Shown piece by piece: positions 9,689-18,482 of a DNA stretch of 64,000 nt. Made by a program: the position numbers and the translations under genes. Under the pieces are notes generated by a model that saw only the letters and a list, made by a program, of their open reading frames with translations, was not told where the DNA came from and made no database searches. The stretch's first letter is position 1. Every line of letters starts with the position of its first letter. Origin of the DNA: Rhodococcus qingshengii JCM 15477 (GTDB taxonomy: Bacteria > Actinomycetota > Actinomycetes > Mycobacteriales > Mycobacteriaceae); NCBI RefSeq assembly GCF_023221595.1, contig NZ_CP096567.1, positions 248,001 to 312,000 of the forward strand, read 5' to 3'.

Positions 9689-11329
9689 GTGACTTCAGGA
9701 CTCGAAGACCGGCTTCTGACCGAGTCGTACTGGCCCATCGACGACAGCGTTCCGCTGTCTGAGCACACGTTGGGATCGCTCTTGCAGGAACGGGCCCAGC
9801 AGTTTCCGGACACCGTGGCCGTGATCGCCAACGCGCACGGCACCGGTCAAGAGCGTCGGCTCACCTACCAGGAGCTGTACGACGAGGCGCAGCGGGTAGC
9901 TGCTGCAATCCTCGAGCTGGTCGAGCCCGGCGACTATGTCGCGTTGTGGGCGCCCAATATCGTCGAGTGGCCGATCATTCTTTTCGGGGCGGCGATCGCC
10001 GGCGTCACACTCGTGGCACTCAACCCGGTTCTCCGTCGTGACGAACTGATGTATGCGCTGGGGCACAGCCGAGCAACACTGTTGATTCACGCGGATGTGA
10101 GCCGTGCGTACGACATGGCCTCCGTTGCAGCAGAAGCGAAGTCGCAGTGTTCTGGTCTGCGTCACGTAGTCAGTCTTTCCGAGATCGACCGGTGGCGGGC
10201 CGCGGCGCCACTGGCCGAGGGCGCAGCGGGTCCGAATGCGTCCGACTCCTCCGCGCCCGTGATGCTGCAGTACACCTCAGGAACCACCGGTCTACCCAAG
10301 GGCGTCTTGCTGCGGCATCGCTCGCTGGTCAATTGCGCTCGATTCACGCTCGAAGCCATCGAGCCTCCGACACCACTCATCGGTGTCAACCCTCTTCCGA
10401 TGTTCCATACGGCCTCTTGCGTGATCGGCACGGTCGGGACGATCTGGATGGGCGGCACCATGGTGCTGATCGAACAGTTCACACCCGACGGCGTACTCGA
10501 GGCCATCCGGTCCGAGAACGCGAACCTGTTTTTCTACGTGCCCACTGTGCTCGGTGCGGTATTGGAAGCGGCGCGCAAGGATGACAAACCCGCGCCCAGT
10601 CTCGTTCGAGTCCTCGGCGGCGGTGCCAACGTGCCCGGCCCCATGATCGAAGCTACGGAGAAGCTCTTCGGGGCCACCACACATAACCTGTTCGGGCAGA
10701 CGGAACTCTCGCCGGTCATCTCCCTCACCCGTACGACGGACTCACGCGAGGACCAGATCAATTCGAGCGGTCATCCGCTCCCTCAGGTTGCGGTGAAGAT
10801 CGTCGACCCGTTCGACGGCTCGGTGGTACCGATCGGCGAATCCGGCGAGGTGTGCGCTCGGGGATATCAGCAGATGGTCGAATATATCCACAATCCCGAG
10901 GCCACTGCTGCCGCGGTTGACGCCGAGGGATGGTTGCACACCGGCGACCTCGGAAAGCTTGATCAGCGTGGCACTTTGACAATCACCGGCCGACTCAAGG
11001 ATCTCATCATTCGGGGTGGCGAGAACGTTTCCCCCGCGGAGATCGAGTCGTTCCTGACGGCACACGAGGATGTCCTCGACGTGACGGTGATCGGCGTTCA
11101 GGACGAGAAGTGGGGCGAGGCGATCGCGGCCGTCGTCGTTCCGCGCGGCGAGGCCGGTGAGGGCATGCGGCAAAGGCTGATCGACTACGCCGCACAGGGT
11201 TTGTCTCCGTACAAGGTGCCCCGCGATTGGTATCTGGCGGCAGAGCTACCCACCACTGCCTCAGGCAAGATCCAAAAGTTCAAGCTCCGTGCGGCGATCG
11301 TCGACGGCACATGCACGCCGTTGGCCTGA
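9689..11329 (+). CDS. Acyl/aryl-CoA ligase (AMP-forming, ANL superfamily)
   Basis: The 546-residue adenylate-forming enzyme activates a carboxylic acid to its CoA ester. The P-loop is YTSGTTGLPKG, with later motifs FGQTELSP, GWLHTGDLG, GRLKDLIIRGGENV and a C-terminal lysine in TASGKIQKFK. The start is a GTG after GGAGGAAAATTCTC. It follows the MaoC gene closely and is the first of two ligases in cluster 1. Substrate preference is not readable. The two ligases may activate the parent acid and a ring- or chain-shortened intermediate respectively. Confidence 0.92.
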   Translation: MTSGLEDRLLTESYWPIDDSVPLSEHTLGSLLQERAQQFPDTVAVIANAHGTGQERRLTYQELYDEAQRVAAAILELVEPGDYVALWAPNIVEWPIILFGAAIAGVTLVALNPVLRRDELMYALGHSRATLLIHADVSRAYDMASVAAEAKSQCSGLRHVVSLSEIDRWRAAAPLAEGAAGPNASDSSAPVMLQYTSGTTGLPKGVLLRHRSLVNCARFTLEAIEPPTPLIGVNPLPMFHTASCVIGTVGTIWMGGTMVLIEQFTPDGVLEAIRSENANLFFYVPTVLGAVLEAARKDDKPAPSLVRVLGGGANVPGPMIEATEKLFGATTHNLFGQTELSPVISLTRTTDSREDQINSSGHPLPQVAVKIVDPFDGSVVPIGESGEVCARGYQQMVEYIHNPEATAAAVDAEGWLHTGDLGKLDQRGTLTITGRLKDLIIRGGENVSPAEIESFLTAHEDVLDVTVIGVQDEKWGEAIAAVVVPRGEAGEGMRQRLIDYAAQGLSPYKVPRDWYLAAELPTTASGKIQKFKLRAAIVDGTCTPLA

Positions 11330-11371
11330 CCCGGTCGCGGATAACACATTCATCGAGTTCAAGGGGTAGAT

Positions 11372-12235
11372 ATGCCAGGAGTAAATGACCGGGTCATCGT
11401 GGTGACCGGAGCCGGTGGCGGTCTCGGACGCGAGTACGCGTTGCTGCTCGCCCGAGAAGGCGCCCGCGTTGTGGTCAACGACCTCGGCGGCGCCCGCGAC
11501 GGTTCGGGTTCCGGATCGACGATGGCCGACGACGTGGTGGCGGAGATCCGCAAGGCCGGCGGTCTCGCGGTAGCCAACTACGACAGCGTGGCTACCGAGG
11601 AGGGCGCGCAGTCCCTGATTCAGACGGCACTCGACGAATTCGGTGCGGTGCACGGCGTGGTCAACAACGCCGGCATCCTCCGCGACGGTGCGTTCCACAA
11701 GATGACGAGCGACAACTGGGACGCAGTGATGAAGGTGCATCTCTACGGCGGATACAACGTCTCGCGGGCGGCGTGGCCACACTTCCGCGAGCAGAAGTTC
11801 GGCCGCATCGTCGTCGCAACCTCTACTAGTGGTCTTTTCGGCAACTTCGGTCAATCCAACTACGGTGCAGCAAAACTCGGACTCGTCGGCCTGATCAACA
11901 CGCTGGCAATCGAGGGCGCCAAGTACGGGGTCAATGCCAATGCGGTTGCGCCGCTGGCGGCAACCCGGATGACAGAGGACATCGCACCGCCGGAGTTTCT
12001 CGAGAAGCTGCCGCCGGCACACGTCGCTCCGGTCGTCGGCTACCTCCTCACCGAGGAATCCACAGATACCGGTTCGGTGTTCGTGGTCGGTGGCGGCCAG
12101 GTTCAGCGCGTGGCGCAGTTCCAGAACAAGGGCGTGACCTTCGCCGAGCCTCCCACCGTCGACCAGCTTGCAGAGCGTTGGGCGGAGATCTCCGACATGG
12201 CCGGTGCAGTTCGGGGTGTGAACCCGCTCGGATAA
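11372..12235 (+). CDS. SDR, 3-hydroxyacyl-CoA dehydrogenase like (MFE-2/17beta-HSD4 type)
   Basis: The 287-residue short-chain dehydrogenase has the GAGGGLGREYA cofactor motif, a NDLGG stretch and SG loop typical of the dehydrogenase domain of multifunctional beta-oxidation enzyme 2, NNAGILRD, and catalytic Ser plus YGAAK. It would oxidise a 3-hydroxyacyl-CoA formed by MaoC. The C-terminal tail after the Rossmann fold is also typical of that branch. It ends the operon just before a strong terminator. Confidence 0.9.
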   Translation: MPGVNDRVIVVTGAGGGLGREYALLLAREGARVVVNDLGGARDGSGSGSTMADDVVAEIRKAGGLAVANYDSVATEEGAQSLIQTALDEFGAVHGVVNNAGILRDGAFHKMTSDNWDAVMKVHLYGGYNVSRAAWPHFREQKFGRIVVATSTSGLFGNFGQSNYGAAKLGLVGLINTLAIEGAKYGVNANAVAPLAATRMTEDIAPPEFLEKLPPAHVAPVVGYLLTEESTDTGSVFVVGGGQVQRVAQFQNKGVTFAEPPTVDQLAERWAEISDMAGAVRGVNPLG

Positions 12236-12250
12236 CGCTCGGTTGCTCCT

Positions 12251-12289
12251 GGGTGGGGTGTCGAACAGTTACTGTTCGACACCCCACCC
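12251..12289. terminator. Long GC-rich hairpin between convergent genes
   Basis: Perfect 18-bp arms (GGGTGGGGTGTCGAACAG, 12251-12268, and its complement at 12272-12289) around a 3-nt loop. It sits between the SDR stop and the end of the convergent hydrolase gene. No long T run, but the placement fits a bidirectional terminator. Confidence 0.75.
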
Positions 12290-12304
12290 AAGTGTTTGGG
12301 GGAG

Positions 12305-13333
12305 TCAGAGAGTGAAGTGGTGGACGCCTTCGACGTCAGTGCGTGTCAGGCGTCCCCGCACCGCGAGCACGTCCAGGTGTGCGCCGATCTCCAGGATCGC
12401 CAGCATGCGATGGACGTCGCCCAGGTCGGCAAGCGCATGCTCATGCCGCGTCCAGGTCAGTGCATCGGCGACGTCGGCTGCGGTGTGACGGCCCGAGATT
12501 ACCTGTGACAGAACGGCACCGAACCGTGCGTCGTGATGCGCGAGCAGGGCATCGACTCGTTCGTGGACGAATGGAGTGACCTGTCCGTGGGCCGGGAGCA
12601 TGGAAGTGTTTGGCAGAGACTTCACCAGTGTCAGAGACTCGAGGAACGAGGCGAGCGGCAGTTCCTCCGGAGCGCGCTCGAATCCGATGGATGGCGTGAT
12701 CCGCGGGAGGATGTGATCGCCGGTGATCATGACGTTCCGCTCGGGATCGATCACGATCATGTGGCCGCGAGTGTGTCCGGGCGTGTGATGAACGTGGAGC
12801 GTCCGGTCGCCGACCGAAAGTTGTTGTCCGTCTTTCAACCACTCATCAGGCTCCCCGAAAGGGACGTCTCTCTCGTGTTCTTCGAATTCGAGTGCCTTGA
12901 TCGAATCAGCCAGTTCGGGGGCACCACAGGTTCTCAGTAACTCCACCTGTCGCGGGTGCATCCCGGCGATGGTGTCGAACGCATCGATGGTGTGCTGTTC
13001 CTGCTCGCCCACGAGCACTGGTGTTCCGTAGGAATCGCGAAGCGCGATGGCCTGGGTGTAGTGATCCCAATGTGTGTGCGTCACAACGATCTGCTCGACG
13101 TCTGCCAGTGCGAATCCGAGATTCGAAAGAGCCTCGCTCAGGGCGCGTTCCGTAGCCGGCGAGGCCCATCCCGGGTCTACGAGGGTGATCGACGACCCCG
13201 ACGTGACGGCGTAACAGTTGACAGTCGTGAGGTCTGCCATGGGAAGAGCGAGCGGAATTCGGTAGATCCCCTCGGCTACTCGGTGTACGCCGGGGGTGCT
13301 CGAGCTGACGGACTGCTCGGGGAGTGCGGTCAT
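12305..13333 (-). CDS. Metallo-beta-lactamase-fold hydrolase
   Basis: A 342-residue protein with the dinuclear metal motif HTHWDH (residues about 86-91), GHTRGH, GDHI and AHGQ, i.e. all metal ligands of the fold. The C-terminal 90 residues look like the winged-helix-like cap of LACTB2-type proteins. In this context a thioesterase or lactonase role is possible, but it is not shown by sequence. Its ATG overlaps the stop of the racemase gene by four bases, implying translational coupling. Confidence 0.88.
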   Translation of the reverse strand: MTALPEQSVSSSTPGVHRVAEGIYRIPLALPMADLTTVNCYAVTSGSSITLVDPGWASPATERALSEALSNLGFALADVEQIVVTHTHWDHYTQAIALRDSYGTPVLVGEQEQHTIDAFDTIAGMHPRQVELLRTCGAPELADSIKALEFEEHERDVPFGEPDEWLKDGQQLSVGDRTLHVHHTPGHTRGHMIVIDPERNVMITGDHILPRITPSIGFERAPEELPLASFLESLTLVKSLPNTSMLPAHGQVTPFVHERVDALLAHHDARFGAVLSQVISGRHTAADVADALTWTRHEHALADLGDVHRMLAILEIGAHLDVLAVRGRLTRTDVEGVHHFTL

Positions 13334-14487
13334 GGGGCTGTCACCTCGAGCGCTTCGATGGCAACTCCGCGGGCGATGAGATCGTCAATATGGGTTGCGC
13401 CCCAACGGGTAAGAACTTCTCGGGAGTGCTCACCGGGCATGGGAGGCGGCCAGTTCACCGTCGACTGCTCCTTGGAGAATCGCGGCGCCGGTGCGGACTG
13501 CAGCACGCCGCCGACCTCGACGAGGGAACCGCGGGCGCGAACGTGAGAATTTTCGGCAGCGCCCGTCAGAGTCGCGATGGGTGCCACGCAGGCGTCAGTG
13601 TTCGCGAAGTGATCCGTCCACTCTGATTGCGTGCGGGTTTTGAACGTAGCAGCGATACTTCTGCGAAGCCCCGGCCAGCGGCTCTGGTCGTGCTGCCGGT
13701 GCGCCGGCTCGTCCAGCCCGAGGCCGGAGAGAAGTTCGGCATAGAACTTGGGCTCGAGGGCGCCCACGGCCATATGACGGCCGTCAGCAGTCTCGTAGAT
13801 CGAGTAGTAGGGAGTGCCGCCGTCGAGCATGTTGCTCTGGCGGCGGTCCGCCCAGGCTCCGGCAGCGATCATCATGTGCGTCGAGGACAGTAGGTGGCTG
13901 ACGCCGTCGACGATTGCGGCGTCCACCACTTGGCCGGTGCCGGTCGCCTTGGCGTCGATGAGTGCTGCGAGCACGCCGATCACGAGATAGGCACCGCCAC
14001 CGCCGAAGTCGCCGAGAAGGTTCAGCGGGATTTGTGGGGCTCCGTCCGCGGGGCCGATGGCGTGCAATGCGCCGGTGAGTGCGATGTAGTCGATGTCGTG
14101 GCCGGCTGATTGGGCGAGCGGGCCGTCTTGGCCCCAGCCGGTGATCCGGCCGTAGACGAGCTTGGGGTTGCGGGCCAGGCAGGCTTCGGGACCGACCCCC
14201 AGCTTTTCGGCTACGCCGGGTCGGTATCCCTCGATCAGCACGTCCGCGTGCTCCACCATGCGGAGAAGTACGTCTACCGCTTCGGGCTTCTTGAGATCCA
14301 GTAGCAGTGACTGCTTCCCGCGGTTCATGATGTCGACGTGTTCCGAACCGGCGAAAAACCCGCTACCGCCGGGGCGGTCCACCCGCACAACCTCGGCGCC
14401 GAGATCCGCCAGGAACATTCCGGCAAAAGGTCCTGGACCGATCCCCGCAAGTTCGAGGACCCGGCATCCTGCGAGTGGTTTTGTCAT
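13330..14487 (-). CDS. Alpha-methylacyl-CoA racemase (CaiB/BaiF family)
   Basis: The 385-residue protein resembles mycobacterial MCR far more than generic formyl-CoA transferases: LELAGIGPGPFA at the N terminus, GWGQDGPL, GHDIDYIALTGALHAIG with His130, NLLGDFGGG with Asp160, and GALEPKFY with Glu245. These correspond to MCR catalytic His126, Asp156 and Glu241. The enzyme epimerises 2-methylacyl-CoA esters so that both stereoisomers can enter beta-oxidation. Its presence is the best hint that cluster 1 handles an alpha-methyl-branched acid. The ATG at 14487 has AAGGGA about 10 nt upstream; in-frame upstream codons look non-coding. Confidence 0.85.
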   Translation of the reverse strand: MTKPLAGCRVLELAGIGPGPFAGMFLADLGAEVVRVDRPGGSGFFAGSEHVDIMNRGKQSLLLDLKKPEAVDVLLRMVEHADVLIEGYRPGVAEKLGVGPEACLARNPKLVYGRITGWGQDGPLAQSAGHDIDYIALTGALHAIGPADGAPQIPLNLLGDFGGGGAYLVIGVLAALIDAKATGTGQVVDAAIVDGVSHLLSSTHMMIAAGAWADRRQSNMLDGGTPYYSIYETADGRHMAVGALEPKFYAELLSGLGLDEPAHRQHDQSRWPGLRRSIAATFKTRTQSEWTDHFANTDACVAPIATLTGAAENSHVRARGSLVEVGGVLQSAPAPRFSKEQSTVNWPPPMPGEHSREVLTRWGATHIDDLIARGVAIEALEVTAP

Positions 14488-14546
14488 AGCGGTTTTCCCT
14501 TCATCGGGCCGAATCTGAGGAAGTTCCTTGTAGTTTCGGCATTCTT

Positions 14547-15182
14547 CTAAGTGGCGACGGGGCTCAGTCCGTGCCGGACCAGGCTCTGTGTGGTTGCCAC
14601 GAGGTCGGCCAGGGAACCGTCCGATCCTCGCCACCACTCAGGGGCCCAATTGAGCGCGCCGATCACCAACTTGCGGGCAGTTCTGAGATCGAGATCTGCC
14701 CTGATCTGCCCCGCCACGGCGGCTGCATCCATCAGTTCGCGCCACAAGGTGGAGTAGGCATGCGAATCTTCGCGCAGTCGCTCGCGGATGCCGTCGGGCA
14801 GCTGGCCGGTGTTGCGGGTGACTGCTGTCGCGAAGTCGGATAGTTCGAGCTCGACTTCGAGGTGCGCCGCAACTGCGGCGCAGATTCGGTCCATCGGGCT
14901 AGTCTGTGCGGGTAGGGAGTCGAGGGCGGCGGCGACGTGCTCACGCAGACGGGTCTGGCCGACCGACATGACTTCGGAAATCAAATCGTGCCGGGACGCA
15001 AAATAGTAGTAGACGGCAGGTGCGCGCAGGTCTGCCATCTCGGCGATGTCGGTGAGGCGAGTCTCGGAAATGCCCCTGCGCGAGAGTACTTTTGCGGCCG
15101 CGAACAGAAGGCGCTCCTGTGTCGCTTCGGACTTGCTGCCGGAGGTGGACGGCTTGTTCGCCCTCGTTTCGCGAACGTTCAC
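14547..15182 (-). CDS. TetR-family transcriptional regulator 1
   Basis: The 211-residue protein has an N-terminal HTH (ATQERLLFAAAKVLSRRG, LRAPAVYYYFASRHDLI) and an all-helical ligand domain. It is clearly paralogous to the second TetR in this cluster (shared VYYYF/IYYYF, VIGALNWAPEWW versus VMGALNWAAEWW). It starts at a GTG that overlaps the stop of the upstream SDR by four bases. It is therefore made from the operator-controlled SDR promoter and may be autoregulated through operator copy 2. Confidence 0.9.
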   Translation of the reverse strand: MNVRETRANKPSTSGSKSEATQERLLFAAAKVLSRRGISETRLTDIAEMADLRAPAVYYYFASRHDLISEVMSVGQTRLREHVAAALDSLPAQTSPMDRICAAVAAHLEVELELSDFATAVTRNTGQLPDGIRERLREDSHAYSTLWRELMDAAAVAGQIRADLDLRTARKLVIGALNWAPEWWRGSDGSLADLVATTQSLVRHGLSPVAT

Positions 15183-15976
15183 GGCATTGAATACCCGCCG
15201 CTGACAGACAAGACCTGGCCGGTGATCTGGCGGGCAGCACCTGCGGAGCAGAAGAAGACGACGGCGTCAGCGACGTCGTGGGCGGTGGTGAGTCGGCGAA
15301 GGGGGATGCCTTTTTCGAGGTTTTCGATCTGGCCGGCGTTGAACACCGTGTCTGCGCCGCCCGCCCACAGACTGCTTGCGCCCACGGCGTCCGGGCTCTC
15401 GGGGAGTACCAGTCCCGGGCACACGACATTGGAGCGAATGCCGTGGCGTCCATGCTCTTTCGCTACGGTGCGAGCCATGGAAATCAGTCCGGCTTTGGTC
15501 GCTCCGTAGATGCCTTGCCGGATTTCGCCGAAGGCCGCGTCGGAGGAAATGAAGACGATGGAGCCGGCTTGGGCCTCTCGCATGGGGCCGAGTGCGGCCT
15601 GGGTGCAGGCGATCGCGGTGTAGAGGTTGATCTCGATGGTCTTCTGCCAGCGCGCTCGGTCGGTGTCCTTGGCAAAAAATTCGGCCTCGCTGAATCCGGC
15701 GTTGTTCACCAATGCGTCTATGCCGCCCCACTTTTCCAGGAGTGCGCCCACCGATCGTTCCGCGCCGCCTTCCTTGGTGAGGTCTTCGGCAAGCACGATG
15801 GCTTCGGCGGCGCCGAGTTCGAGGGCCTCGATGCGCACCTTCTCGGCCTGATCTCCGTCGATGTCACAGATTGCTACTCGGGCGCCCTCGCGGGCGAAGC
15901 CGTGCACGATACCGCGGCCCACGTTCGATCCGCCTCCGGTGACCAGCACCCGTGCATTCTTCAGACCTAGGTCCAT
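15179..15976 (-). CDS. SDR oxidoreductase (BadH/FabG like)
   Basis: A 265-residue short-chain dehydrogenase: GGGSNVGRGI cofactor loop, ICDID acidic residue suggesting NAD(H), NNAGFSE, catalytic Ser in ISSDAAF and YGATK. The closing GQVLSVSGGYSMP is typical of the family. Possible jobs are oxidation of a 3-hydroxyacyl-CoA or of the cis-diol produced by the oxygenase. It is the first gene of a minus-strand unit divergent from the 16138 SDR, sharing operator copy 2. Confidence 0.88.
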   Translation of the reverse strand: MDLGLKNARVLVTGGGSNVGRGIVHGFAREGARVAICDIDGDQAEKVRIEALELGAAEAIVLAEDLTKEGGAERSVGALLEKWGGIDALVNNAGFSEAEFFAKDTDRARWQKTIEINLYTAIACTQAALGPMREAQAGSIVFISSDAAFGEIRQGIYGATKAGLISMARTVAKEHGRHGIRSNVVCPGLVLPESPDAVGASSLWAGGADTVFNAGQIENLEKGIPLRRLTTAHDVADAVVFFCSAGAARQITGQVLSVSGGYSMP

Positions 15977-16032
15977 CTGCTTGTCTCGCTTCCGTGTCTT
16001 GGCGCTCCGGCATTGACTCCGGCAGCTTAACT

Positions 16033-16047
16033 AATTTATGTTAAATT
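16033..16047. promoter_or_regulatory. Putative TetR operator, copy 2 (AATTTATGTTAAATT)
   Basis: Perfect inverted repeat with 6-nt arms around TGT in the divergent gap between two SDR genes, 26 bp before the leader ORF. Nearly the same block occurs at 9165. Confidence 0.65.
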
Positions 16048-16072
16048 CAAAAGTATTGATCCAGGAGGTTGC

Positions 16073-16141
16073 ATGAGGATTCTTCGCAGGGTCTGCCACG
16101 TCGTGTTCGGTGCCGAGTCGGACCAGGGGTGCGCATCGTGA
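16073..16141 (+). CDS. 22-codon leader ORF coupled to the next SDR
   Basis: An ATG at 16073 follows an excellent ribosome binding site (AGGAGG, spacing 5 nt) and opens a 22-residue frame beginning MRILRRVCHV and ending CAS. Its TGA overlaps the GTG start of the SDR at 16138 as GTGA. The SDR itself has no site of its own, so ribosomes probably reach it through this short frame. It may be a leader peptide or the stub of a lost gene. Confidence 0.5.
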   Translation: MRILRRVCHVVFGAESDQGCAS

Positions 16142-16878
16142 GGGCAGGATTGGTAGAGGGAAAGAGTGCGGCCATTACGGGCGCTGCTCAGGGAATTGGA
16201 CTGGAAATCGCACGCCTCCTACATGAAGAGGGCGCAAAGGTGATGATCCTCGACGTCAATGAGGATCAGGCTGCGTCGGCTGCCGCGTCGTTGGGTGAGG
16301 GCGCCGTGGGCCGGGGTTGCGACGTCACCGACGAGGACTCCGTGCGTGATGCAGTGGAAGCGACTGTCGCAGAGTTCGGTTGCCTGGACATATTCGTCAA
16401 CAACGCCGGCATCACCCGAGACTCGTCGCTGGGCAAGATGACGCTGGCCGACTTCGAAGCGGTCCTCAACGTGCATCTCAAGGGCAGTTGGCTCGGTGTG
16501 CGAGCAGCATCGGCCGTGATGCGCGAAGCCGGTAGCGGATCCATCATCAACATGTCGTCTCTGTCGGGGAAGTCCGGCAACTTCGGCCAGTCCAACTACA
16601 GCTCCGCAAAAGCCGGCATTGTCGGTCTGACGAAGTCTGCCGCGAAGGAACTGGCGCACAAAGGTGTTCGAGTCAATGCCGTGCAGCCGGGCCTGATTCG
16701 CACCCCGATGACCGAGGCCATGCCGCCCGATATCTTCGCTGCTCGTGAGGCGGATATTCCCATGAAGCGGGCCGGCGAACCCCGTGAGGTGGCGGGGGCA
16801 GTGCTGTTCCTGGCGTCGGAGCATTCGAGTTACATGACCGGTGCCGTGCTCGAAGTCGGCGGCGGGCGGCTGATGTGA
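16138..16878 (+). CDS. SDR oxidoreductase (FabG-like 3-oxoacyl reductase/3-hydroxyacyl-CoA dehydrogenase)
   Basis: About 246 residues with GAAQGIGLEIA, NNAGITRDSSLGKM, catalytic Ser in MSSLSGK, YSSAK and the terminal SSYMTGAVLEVGGG. It is a canonical FabG-type fold and likely works on a hydroxyacyl-CoA. The GTG at 16138 was chosen because residues before it look non-coding and the start overlaps the leader-ORF stop; a TTG at 16069 is also in frame. It overlaps the following crotonase by four bases (GTGA) and heads a tightly packed four-gene set. Confidence 0.88.
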   Translation: MRAGLVEGKSAAITGAAQGIGLEIARLLHEEGAKVMILDVNEDQAASAAASLGEGAVGRGCDVTDEDSVRDAVEATVAEFGCLDIFVNNAGITRDSSLGKMTLADFEAVLNVHLKGSWLGVRAASAVMREAGSGSIINMSSLSGKSGNFGQSNYSSAKAGIVGLTKSAAKELAHKGVRVNAVQPGLIRTPMTEAMPPDIFAAREADIPMKRAGEPREVAGAVLFLASEHSSYMTGAVLEVGGGRLM

Positions 16879-17675
16879 CTGCCGCGGATGTGAAGCGTAC
16901 CGAGTCCGTCGTCGAGGCCGTTGTGGACGGGGCCATCGGCCGCATCACGCTCAACAGGCCCGAGGCGATGAACGCGATCACCGTCGCACTCGGTGAGCAG
17001 TTGGAGACGGCGCTTCGGACGTTGGCGCCGCAGGTACGCGTGATAGTTCTGCGCGGCGCCAGCGGCAACTTCTCTGTGGGCGGGGATTTCCACGAGCTGC
17101 AGCAATTGCGCGAGCAAGGCCGTGATGCGATGTCAGAGCTGTTCGGTAACTTCGGCCGGGCGTGCTCGGCGATCGCCGAGCTGGATGTGCCCGTGATCGC
17201 GGCAGTCGAGGGTTACGCCATGGCCGGCGGTTTCGAATTGATGCAGTCCGCTGATATTGCGCTGGTACACGCGAAAGCCAAACTGGCCGATACTCATTCC
17301 AATCACGGCATGGTGCCGGGTGGTGGTAGCACGCAGCGACTTCCCCGCCTGGTTGGCCGGCAACGGGCGCTCGCACACATTCTCACCGGCGACAGGCTCT
17401 CCGCGGATCAGGCAGTGGCCTGGGGGCTCGCTTATCGCGCTCTGCCGGCGGACACGTTCGATGCGGATGTGGACGCGTTTGCCGAAGCTCTGGCGGCCAA
17501 GGACCCCGTTGCACTAGGGCGCAGCAAGCGACTCGTCTACGCGGGGCTTCGTTTGCCGCTGGCGGACGGACTGTCTCTGGAGCATCGCACCGTTCTCGAT
17601 CATCTCAGTGAGGATTCGAGCGGCACAGGCATTGACGAATTCACCAACAAGGATCAACGAAGGAGCACGCCATGA
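16875..17675 (+). CDS. Crotonase-fold protein 1 with atypical active site
   Basis: A 266-residue enoyl-CoA hydratase/isomerase-family member with the oxyanion-hole segments SGNFSVGGDF and GYAMAGGFEL. At the positions of the two catalytic glutamates of true hydratases I read His141 (LADTHSN) and Ala167 (RALAHILTG), so classical hydratase chemistry is unlikely. It may act as an isomerase, ring hydrolase or C-C lyase. Four-base overlaps on both sides show coupled translation with the SDR and the next crotonase. Confidence 0.85.
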   Translation: MTAADVKRTESVVEAVVDGAIGRITLNRPEAMNAITVALGEQLETALRTLAPQVRVIVLRGASGNFSVGGDFHELQQLREQGRDAMSELFGNFGRACSAIAELDVPVIAAVEGYAMAGGFELMQSADIALVHAKAKLADTHSNHGMVPGGGSTQRLPRLVGRQRALAHILTGDRLSADQAVAWGLAYRALPADTFDADVDAFAEALAAKDPVALGRSKRLVYAGLRLPLADGLSLEHRTVLDHLSEDSSGTGIDEFTNKDQRRSTP

Positions 17676-18481
17676 CTGAAAATTTGATCCCCGATGGGCC
17701 TGTGCTGCTGGACCTCGAGTCCAATGGTGTTGCCAGGCTGCGTCTTAACCGACCTGAAGCATCCAACGGAATGGACGTCGGATTCCTCCAGGCCCTGCAT
17801 GCTGCGGTGCTGCGGTGTCATGGCGAGCCGCGGGTGAGGGTTGTCGTCATCACCGGGGAAGGCAAGCACTTCTGTGCCGGCGGTGACGTCCGCACCTTCG
17901 CCTCCAAGGGCGAGGCGCTGCCGGATTACCTCCGCGAGGCCACAGCGTGGCTGCAAATCGCGACCTCGGCTCTGATGCAACTTCAGGTCCCGGTCATCGC
18001 CTCGGTGCATGGTTTCGCTGCAGGTGGCGGCGGGTTGGGCCTGGTGTGCGCTGCAGATTTCGTGATCGCCGAGGAAACTGCCAAGTTCATGTCCGGCGCC
18101 GTCCGCGTGGGTATGGCTCCCGATGGTGGTGTGTCGGTGACCCTCACTCAGCTCGTGGGTCTGCGCAAGGCCGCCGAAATCCTGTTGACCAACCCGACTC
18201 TCGACGCGCAGACCGCGCTGGAGATCGGTCTCATCACATCCGTCGTTCCCGCTGGAGAGCTCGCGAAGCGCACCGACGAGTACGCCGCACAATTCACCGA
18301 GCTCGCCCCACTTGCGGTCGGAGCGACCAAGCGACTGCTCTGGGGAGGCGTGGGCGCCACCGTAGCCGACCGGCTTGCAGAAGAGGCGCGCACGGTTTCC
18401 GAACTGTCGGGGACTGCAGACTCCCGCGAGGGACTCGCCGCGGTTCTCGAGCGTCGCGCGCCGAAATTCGTGGGCCGCTGA
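17672..18481 (+). CDS. Crotonase-fold protein 2 (isomerase-type Asp)
   Basis: A 269-residue crotonase: TGEGKHFCAGGDV and GFAAGGGGLGL form the oxyanion hole. The usual first Glu is replaced, while GMAPDGG carries Asp151 at the place where PaaG-type isomerases use a catalytic Asp. Double-bond migration on a CoA ester is therefore a reasonable guess. It overlaps the previous gene and is followed at once by crotonase 3. Confidence 0.85.
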   Translation: MTENLIPDGPVLLDLESNGVARLRLNRPEASNGMDVGFLQALHAAVLRCHGEPRVRVVVITGEGKHFCAGGDVRTFASKGEALPDYLREATAWLQIATSALMQLQVPVIASVHGFAAGGGGLGLVCAADFVIAEETAKFMSGAVRVGMAPDGGVSVTLTQLVGLRKAAEILLTNPTLDAQTALEIGLITSVVPAGELAKRTDEYAAQFTELAPLAVGATKRLLWGGVGATVADRLAEEARTVSELSGTADSREGLAAVLERRAPKFVGR

Positions 18482-18482
18482 G

